In this document: one piece after another, positions 61,771 through 64,000 of the stretch
Numbering within the stretch: position 1 is the first letter of the stretch
Layout of the letters: every line of letters begins with the position of its first letter
From: Onchocerca volvulus
Lineage: Eukaryota; Nematoda; Chromadorea; Rhabditida; Onchocercidae
Direction: 5' to 3'
Length of the DNA stretch: 64,000 nt
Assembly (NCBI GenBank): GCA_000499405.2
Contig: HG738138.1
Location: 9,174,888-9,238,887, forward strand
Position numbers and translations under genes: made by a program
Notes under the pieces: generated by a model
What the model saw: the letters and a program-made list of their open reading frames with translations, nothing else
What the model was told of the DNA's origin: nothing
The model's database searches: none

Positions 61771-64000
61771 AAGGAAAAAAAAAATCACTACTCAATAATT
61801 AGGAAGAGAGCTGTGAATTCGAATCGATTCATAGCCCTTTGAACATAGATTCACTTACTTAAGCTCGACTCATTTATTTTGTACTTTTAAGCGCATACAG
61901 TTGATTTACTCTTCGAGTTTGATTTTCAGCATACAATTTCCACCTCTTCATTTTTCTTAGACTTTTGCAAAACTTTTTGAATGTTTATACTTCCCTGTAT
62001 CTCATTTATATTATCATTATTCGTTACAAAGAAACAAAAATTACTGTGCGTTTGATAAAAAATTTCCGGTTCAGCTTCAAAGCTTATCATTGAGCTACTG
62101 TAATTTGTTATCATAACATGACTTTGCACTACACATGGAATGGCCTGCATGTCACAGTAACTGAAAACCTTTTCTCTGCAATCTGACTTCCAGTGCTTCG
62201 AGACATTTCAGAACTTGTTACTTGGTATTAATTTTTGACCTTATCTTTCCTCATATTTTCCACCGTCTGATCAAAATTGTAGAAGTGCACTTTCTTTTGA
62301 CTACAAATTAACAAATCAGCATAGGTCTTTTTCGTTGCGCCTCCGACTTGATGTCGGTCTGGTTAAATGAATTAGTCTCATCAGTATTTGGTTCTCTTAA
62401 CTAAGGTGGGATCAAACATTTAAAGTGGTCACGTCCTCTTCTTTCTGATGAAATAATTGTTAGAACTTTCAGTCTTGTAAAGAATTTCACCTCTTCAGGC
62501 ATTTCTTTTCCCGCCTTTCAAACATATTTTAAAAATACGCCACGAACTTCTCGTTTCACAGTATACAAATTTTTGCAGTTAGTTTTTGCAAGGTCTGATC
62601 ATTATTATGGAATTATATTTGTTCAAGTAAAAGTTTTCAGAATTCGGAAGCGATTTGTCTTTAGAAATAAAAGCTCAATTTTTAAATTGTAAGCATAATT
62701 GCCGCAAATTCCTTGCATTTCTGGTACAGCGAATCATAATAAGAATCTCAATCATTTAATTTGTAGCGCAATTATGTTCTACTGGCAAAATTTCATAACA
62801 ATTGCCAATTGTGTCGAAATGGCGGAAAATAGACCACTGTACATAATGTATATAGTTAAATACCTGCCATTTGGATTAAGTTGCATATATTAGTGGTATT
62901 TTTTTATGTAGTAATAAATAGTAAAGAATCTATAAGGTAAACAAGACAGACATCAAGCAAATTGATCAAAGGAAAAAGGATCAACTTGAAAACGTGAAAA
63001 CAGCTGCAAATCGAAAGAGACAAAGAGAAACAGAGGTCTGTCACAGCAGTGACATCGGGTATATGTAAGAAACTGCGGGGTTCAAATTCAAGATAAGTCA
63101 AAACATTCAATCATTTGGAATAACATCAAAATCAAATCGTCTTTCTCGGCAGTGACCCAGTTTCTTTGATTCAATCTCTTCGTTTCAGTAGCTCTGCTAG
63201 CTCACTGCTATTAGGCAATCGTTATTTTTATAATGAAAATTAATGAAGTTTGGTAGGACATTGTGATCAAAAAGCGAATCTTGTCATTGCGTCCGAACAG
63301 TAGGATCCGGGATGAGATCTTCGGATCGCTTGCAACATGATGTATCAATACATAACGGATTTTCCTCAGGAACAGTTAACTACTAAGCATATGTTATTTC
63401 TTTGATTAAATTGACATATTTTACACTTAAAAGGACAATTAATGAGCAATTCCAGCTGCCATCAGATACCGTATTTATCTAACCGACAGCAATACCTAAA
63501 TAGGAAATTTTTGCAAAAGAGCTTCATGTAGATTCATTTAATTGACTTAAAAATTAGAAGATGAGATTGCAAATCGTCTTAAAGTATGTGCTTACTTTGG
63601 TTGCGGAAAAAGCTTACCTTGATTCACACCAAAAAAAGAATTATTAGATCATTTCTGAGGTTAGTGACCAAGAACAAATACAAGGAAAAAAAAATTGCTT
63701 TGCCATGGTTGGACAATGCAACCAATAAATAAGCGGTCGATTCAGTGTAGCAAATCTGTGAAAACTGTTTGTGATATACTGATGAACAAGAGAAACAATG
63801 GACCGAATATGATTTGTTATAAAATAAATTGATGCAAAAATTTAGGGATTATAATATTTATAATATATACATTGCGATATAAATACATTTCCTTTTAGAA
63901 ATTCTTGCTTTTGTGCCATTGTGCTTAGCATGAAACTACATCCTAGCTAGCAAATGTAAGTTCATGAAAAATGTAAAAAATGGAATTTTCTTTGAATATT
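61771..64000. other. gene-poor stretch to window end
   Basis: No coding exon, RNA gene or repeat that I can support. One sequence near 63079 (GGGTTCAAATTC) resembles a tRNA B-box, but no acceptor stem or A-box fits around it. Confidence 0.5.

Noticed and set aside
63050..63100. tRNA-like B-box GGGTTCAAATTC
   Set aside because: No matching A-box, anticodon arm or acceptor stem can be folded around it.
1..64000. CRISPR arrays, bacterial operons or integrated endosymbiont genes
   Set aside because: No regularly spaced repeats, no Shine-Dalgarno-led polycistronic frames and no bacterial-like long intronless genes were seen.

Overview
The window looks like nuclear DNA of a parasitic nematode, most likely a filarial or related spirurid worm. 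It is very AT-rich, full of long A/T homopolymers, and intron-dense. Introns are bounded by TTTCAG-type acceptors, and two genes have an acceptor a few bases before the ATG, as expected for spliced-leader trans-splicing. The best-recognised protein, muscle myosin regulatory light chain, has the 170-residue length and the motif layout I expect of the Caenorhabditis MLC-1/MLC-2 type. The clade is inferred from these features and was not tested by any search.

Layout. 1-13.4 kb is almost gene-free. It holds a weak two-exon micro-gene candidate (2505-2739 +), a plausible small tail-anchored protein (8315-8632 -), a short duplication (10.8-11.0 kb) and a strong 300-bp palindrome (11911-12208). 13.48-16.35 kb (+) is a six-exon secreted, cysteine-rich protein with a GPI-like tail. 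19.38-21.77 kb (-) is a seven-exon kelch-type protein ending in a Pro/Gln-rich tail with a PPxY motif and a CaaX-like C-terminus. 22-31 kb is mostly non-coding, apart from two well-spliced exons of an unrecognised multi-pass membrane protein on the minus strand (25056-26030).

31.29-40.55 kb (+) is a 26-exon trehalose-6-phosphate synthase gene. Its deduced protein is 1369 aa, with a GT20 synthase domain and a C-terminal HAD phosphatase-like domain whose catalytic motifs are intact. 44.4-45.0 kb (+) is a small unrecognised two-exon gene directly in front of an SLC17-family anion/phosphate transporter (45.43-49.28 kb +). The transporter frame is continuous over 11 exons except for one in-frame TAG. 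45.79-46.12 kb, in the first intron of the transporter, resembles a solo LTR. 53.4-55.2 kb (-) is the myosin regulatory light chain gene, with an ATG-only first coding exon. 55.2-64 kb shows no gene I can support.

The genes are ordinary housekeeping and muscle genes of independent function: sugar stress metabolism, solute transport, contraction, and a secreted surface-type protein. There is no bacterial-style operon logic. The only tightly packed pair is the 44.4 kb gene with the SLC17 gene, which could be a nematode operon or a 5' leader arrangement. All exon boundaries were read by eye from splice consensus and frame continuity; no alignment was run.
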